From Lysobacterales bacterium (GTDB lineage Bacteria > Pseudomonadota > Gammaproteobacteria > Xanthomonadales > Xanthomonadaceae), in the NCBI GenBank assembly GCA_015655035.1, contig JAATFS010000152.1:1-7135 (forward strand): a DNA stretch of 7,135 nt, given 5' to 3'. Position numbers and translations under genes: made by a program. How positions within the stretch are numbered: the first letter of the stretch is position 1; each line of letters opens with the position of its first letter. Shown here one piece after another: positions 5,222 to 7,135 of this stretch. The notes under the pieces are model-generated. The model was not told the origin of the DNA. It saw only the letters and a list, made by a program, of their open reading frames with translations, and ran no database searches.

Positions 5222-5251
5222 AAAAAGCCGCTGGTTCGCCAGCGGCTTTTT
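5222..5251 (+). terminator. Strong Rho-independent terminator after the first lipoprotein gene
   Basis: AAAAAGCCGCTGG (5222-5234) pairs perfectly with CCAGCGGCTTTTT (5239-5251) around a TTCG tetraloop, giving 13 base pairs that end in a T-tract. The A-run on the other side means it could also work in reverse. It separates the two lipoprotein genes into different transcripts. Confidence 0.95.
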
Positions 5252-5304
5252 CTTTGCCCGGCTTGTTTGCCCATCTATCCCCTCTCAGGTGCATGCCACC
5301 GGTC

Positions 5305-5331
5305 TTGACGCCAACGCGATGCTCATCTAGT
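5305..5331 (+). promoter_or_regulatory. Possible promoter of the second lipoprotein gene
   Basis: TTGACG (5305-5310) is five of six to the -35 consensus. The best -10 match is TCTAGT (5326-5331, four of six), but the 15-base spacing is short. A promoter is needed in this stretch because a strong terminator lies just upstream. Confidence 0.35.
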
Positions 5332-5365
5332 TAAGCTGCGGCTCTCAACTGGAACAGGACACCCC

Positions 5366-5710
5366 ATGAACATCGCTCGCTATTTCCCGCTGTGCGCGCT
5401 TGCCCTCGTTGCTCTGGCCGGGTGCACCGGGCCCGAGGCCGAACAGGCCAAGCGCGATGCCAGCTCTGCCGTCGAGCACGCCGCAGAAGCCACCAAGCAA
5501 GCCGCCGACCGCGCCGCAGTAAAGACACGCGATGCCACCGCAGAATCCCGCCAGGCACTGAGTGAAGCCGCGCACGATGCGCATGGCGCTGCCCGCGCAG
5601 TGGCGGACGATGCCCGCCAGGCAACCGCCGACGCCGCCGACGCCACCGCCAAGAAGACCCGCGAGCTCGCCGACAAGGCCGACCGCAACGCAGACGAAAC
5701 CCGGCGCTAA
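5366..5710 (+). CDS. Helical lipoprotein, second of a tandem pair
   Basis: The 114-residue product has a lipoprotein signal with lipobox LAGC and the lipid-bearing Cys20; Thr at +2 does not match the inner-membrane retention signal, so outer membrane is likely. The mature chain is 95 residues, the same as the upstream lipoprotein, although the sequences are not clearly alignable. It is rich in Ala, Arg, Asp and Glu with no aromatic residue, fits a long charged amphipathic helix (LEA-like or apolipoprotein-like), and ends DETRR with no terminal lysine. Alanine codons are mostly GCC and GCA, with a single GCT in the mature part. AGGA (5356-5359) lies six bases before the ATG. I do not recognise a named family; stabilising the envelope or the periplasmic space under stress is a guess. 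Confidence 0.8.
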   Translation: MNIARYFPLCALALVALAGCTGPEAEQAKRDASSAVEHAAEATKQAADRAAVKTRDATAESRQALSEAAHDAHGAARAVADDARQATADAADATAKKTRELADKADRNADETRR

Positions 5711-5740
5711 GCACGCGGACACCGGTCGGCGCCGCCTGCC

Positions 5741-5767
5741 GCGGCCCGTCCAGCCCGGACCGGCCGC
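5741..5767 (+). other. GC-rich hairpin after the second lipoprotein gene
   Basis: GCGGCC-C-GTCC (5741-5751) pairs with GGAC-C-GGCCGC (5757-5767), ten base pairs with one C-C mismatch around AGCCC. It lies 30 bases after the stop codon and has no T-tract, so it may protect the 3' end or pause polymerase rather than terminate. The rest of 5711-5897 holds an AAACGTTT palindrome (5813-5820) but no promoter I would defend. Confidence 0.4.
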
Positions 5768-5897
5768 AGCAAAACCACGCCGGCGACGCCATAACGCCGC
5801 ATACGCCAACCCAAACGTTTATTCGCGACCACCATCACAACTCCAGGCGATATCCACCGCGATAGTCACTCAGTTCATCCAATCCGAGGTGATACCG

Positions 5898-6443
5898 ATG
5901 TCCATGTGGCGAGATCAGGCAACCAGCAAGAAGGATGAGTCATCCCCCGCCGCGGCGGTGCCCGGCGCGACACTGCCGGTGGAGAACCGTCCCGGCACCG
6001 CGCTCAGCGATCCTCCGGCTACCGCAGCCACGCCGGCCGCGCGCCCGAGCGGCGAGGCGAAGGAGTCGTTGATCGCCGCCGACATCACCATCGAAGGCAA
6101 GATCGAAGGCAGCGGCCATGTCCGGCTGGCCGGCAAGTTCAAGGGCGACGTCAACGTCAAGGGGGATCTCACCATCGAGCGCGGCGCCAAGCTCAGCGGC
6201 GGCGTGCGCGCGAACAAGGTGATCATCGCCGGCGAGCTTGAAGGCAACATCGAGTCCGCCGCACAAGTCGAACTGCTGGCGTCCGGGGTGCTGGCCGGCG
6301 ACGTCAAGGCCGGCTCGCTCACGGTGGCTGCGGGTTCGCGGATGCGTGGCCAGGCCGACTTCGGCTGGGGCGACGACAAGGGCCCAGGCAAACCGTCGGC
6401 CGCATCCCCGCCTGGCGGCGGCAGTGACAGCAACGCGACATGA
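5898..6443 (+). CDS. Bactofilin (polymer-forming cytoskeletal protein)
   Basis: The 181-residue product has a flexible N-terminal tail rich in Ala, Pro and Ser (about 1-55), a bactofilin (DUF583) core at about residues 58-155, and a Gly/Pro/Ser-rich C-terminal tail. The core shows the regular short beta-helix turns of the family: ITIEGKIEGSGHVRLAGKF, then GDVNVKGDLTIERGAKLSG, VIIAGELEGNIES and GVLAGDVKAGSLTVAAGS. Bactofilins polymerise without nucleotides into membrane-associated filaments that place cell-wall enzymes or other envelope machinery. There is no signal peptide. The start at 5898 has GAGGTGAT (5886-5893) upstream; a second in-frame ATG at 5904 is less well placed. The open frame runs further upstream, but through non-coding-looking sequence. 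The stop overlaps the next gene by ATGA, so the two are translationally coupled. Confidence 0.93.
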   Translation: MSMWRDQATSKKDESSPAAAVPGATLPVENRPGTALSDPPATAATPAARPSGEAKESLIAADITIEGKIEGSGHVRLAGKFKGDVNVKGDLTIERGAKLSGGVRANKVIIAGELEGNIESAAQVELLASGVLAGDVKAGSLTVAAGSRMRGQADFGWGDDKGPGKPSAASPPGGGSDSNAT

Positions 6444-6796
6444 GCAGCGTGCGCCCGGGCGCCACCCGAGCCTGCCCGCATTGCCAGGTGACGATCCTCG
6501 CCAGCGCTAACGTCTGCCCGGCCTGCAAGCACCACCTGCGCTTCGATTCAGCGGCGCTGGAGCAGGCCCAGCCCACGGCAGTGGTGCCACTGAAGGTCGA
6601 AGGCACGATTCGCTATCCGGAGCTGGAAGGCGCCTGGGAATACACCGTGGTGGTGACCGTCCACAACGACAAGGGCGAGGAAATCCGCCGCCAGGTGATC
6701 GATGTGGGCGCGATGCGGCGCGGCGACGAACGCCGCTTCACGCTGTCGGTGGAGGCCAACGAAGTGCGTGCCGGGCGGCGCGGGGTACGCCATTGA
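6440..6796 (+). CDS. Zinc-ribbon protein coupled to bactofilin
   Basis: The 118-residue product begins with a C4 zinc ribbon: CPHC at 12-15 and CPAC at 26-29, separated by ten residues. It is followed by a linker and a likely beta-sandwich of about 60 residues (VEGTIRYP, WEYTVVVTVHNDKGEEI, RRFTLSVEANEV), somewhat like FxLyD-type domains. There is no signal peptide or membrane segment. The ATG lies in the ATGA overlap with the bactofilin stop (6440-6443), so both proteins are probably made together; that makes a bactofilin partner or adaptor the simplest idea, though no function is known to me. The C-terminal tail RAGRRGVRH is basic and low in complexity. It ends 25 bp before the convergent acyl-CoA dehydrogenase-like gene. 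Confidence 0.85.
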   Translation: MSSVRPGATRACPHCQVTILASANVCPACKHHLRFDSAALEQAQPTAVVPLKVEGTIRYPELEGAWEYTVVVTVHNDKGEEIRRQVIDVGAMRRGDERRFTLSVEANEVRAGRRGVRH

Positions 6797-6821
6797 AGCC
6801 AGGAGCATGGCCCACGGCAGG

Positions 6822-7135
6822 CTAAGGCAACGCGCGCTGCAGTATCGCGGCGCTGTCCACGTCGCCGCGCAACGTTCCGAATGCAAGCCCATGCGCGCCC
6901 GCGACGCGGCTGGCGACGAATGTCACCGCCACCGGACTGCGCGTACGTAGCAGCAAGGCGGCCTGCAATGCGAGCACGAGCTGCTCGGCGATCGCGCGTC
7001 CGTCGAACTCTTCGATCCGGCCCGCAGCCAGCCGTTGCCGCAGGGCGGTCACCGCATCGGCATAGCGCGGATCCAGGTCGACTGCGCCGTCCAGCTCGTT
7101 CAGCAGCGCCGCCCCGCCTTCGGCATCGCGGTCCC
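6822..7135 (-). CDS. AidB-like acyl-CoA dehydrogenase, C-terminal part only
   Basis: The frame runs from the right edge of the window to TAG at 6824-6822 and gives about 104 residues; the gene starts outside. The end of the protein reads AIAEQLVLALQAALLLRTRSP, then FVASRVAGAHGLAFGTL and a final ILQRALP. This pattern is typical of the last helices of acyl-CoA dehydrogenases of the DNA alkylation response (AidB-like) type, which bind FAD. E. coli AidB itself differs at the extreme C-terminus, so this is the proteobacterial AidB-like group rather than strict AidB. No catalytic residue is in the visible part, so the reaction cannot be judged. An isovaleryl-CoA dehydrogenase relative is the alternative, given the leucine-related neighbours. 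It converges on the zinc-ribbon gene with 25 bp between stops. Confidence 0.75.
   Translation of the reverse strand, partial: DRDAEGGAALLNELDGAVDLDPRYADAVTALRQRLAAGRIEEFDGRAIAEQLVLALQAALLLRTRSPVAVTFVASRVAGAHGLAFGTLRGDVDSAAILQRALP

Noticed and set aside
4833..5294. Minus-strand open frames opposite the first lipoprotein gene, reading as Ser/Gly/Ala-rich proteins
   Set aside because: They arise from the repetitive GCTGCTGAC-type codons read in reverse; the plus strand has the lipobox, ribosome binding site and terminator.
5562..5897. An upstream in-frame extension of the bactofilin gene
   Set aside because: It would overlap the second lipoprotein gene in another frame, is dominated by Pro, Arg, Thr and Ala, and the start at 5898 has a good ribosome binding site.

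Overview
The window looks like ordinary chromosome from a high-GC gammaproteobacterium, most likely a xanthomonad (Xanthomonadaceae or Rhodanobacteraceae). This is inferred from the protein families: ygjP, a YbiI-type DksA zinc-finger protein, a Bacillus-like leucine dehydrogenase beside a thiolase, and a bactofilin coupled to a zinc-ribbon protein. No transposase, phage gene, CRISPR array, tRNA or rRNA is visible.

Layout. Positions 1-500 hold the 3' end of an acyl-CoA synthetase gene. A short MscS-type channel gene follows (536-1162, +). It converges on a small ybiI-like gene (1175-1441, -), whose leader has a hairpin with a GGA loop just before a strong Shine-Dalgarno. A divergent gap of about 200 bp precedes ygjP (1648-2160, +), which ends at a hairpin with a T-tract (2250-2288). 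Next come leucine dehydrogenase (2357-3457) and an acetyl-CoA acetyltransferase-type thiolase (3557-4732). Each has its own near-perfect palindrome just upstream. Two small alanine-rich lipoprotein genes follow (4855-5196 and 5366-5710), separated by a textbook terminator. A bactofilin gene (5898-6443) overlaps a zinc-ribbon gene (6440-6796) by ATGA. The window closes with the 3' end of an AidB-like acyl-CoA dehydrogenase on the minus strand (6822-7135).

How the genes fit together. The acyl-CoA synthetase, leucine dehydrogenase, thiolase and acyl-CoA dehydrogenase relative suggest a neighbourhood handling branched-chain amino acids and acyl-CoA: leucine deamination at the start and acetoacetyl-CoA cleavage at the end of such pathways. 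The intermediate leucine-degradation enzymes are not in the window. The second half is about the cell envelope: two outer-membrane-type lipoproteins with long helices, and a bactofilin that would polymerise at the membrane.

The main points for a second look are the two palindromes before the catabolic genes, the RsmA/CsrA-like leader of the ybiI homologue, and the two lipoproteins. The lipoproteins differ in sequence but both have mature chains of exactly 95 residues, and the first ends in Lys-Lys like Braun-type lipoproteins. No clearly new multi-gene system is evident.
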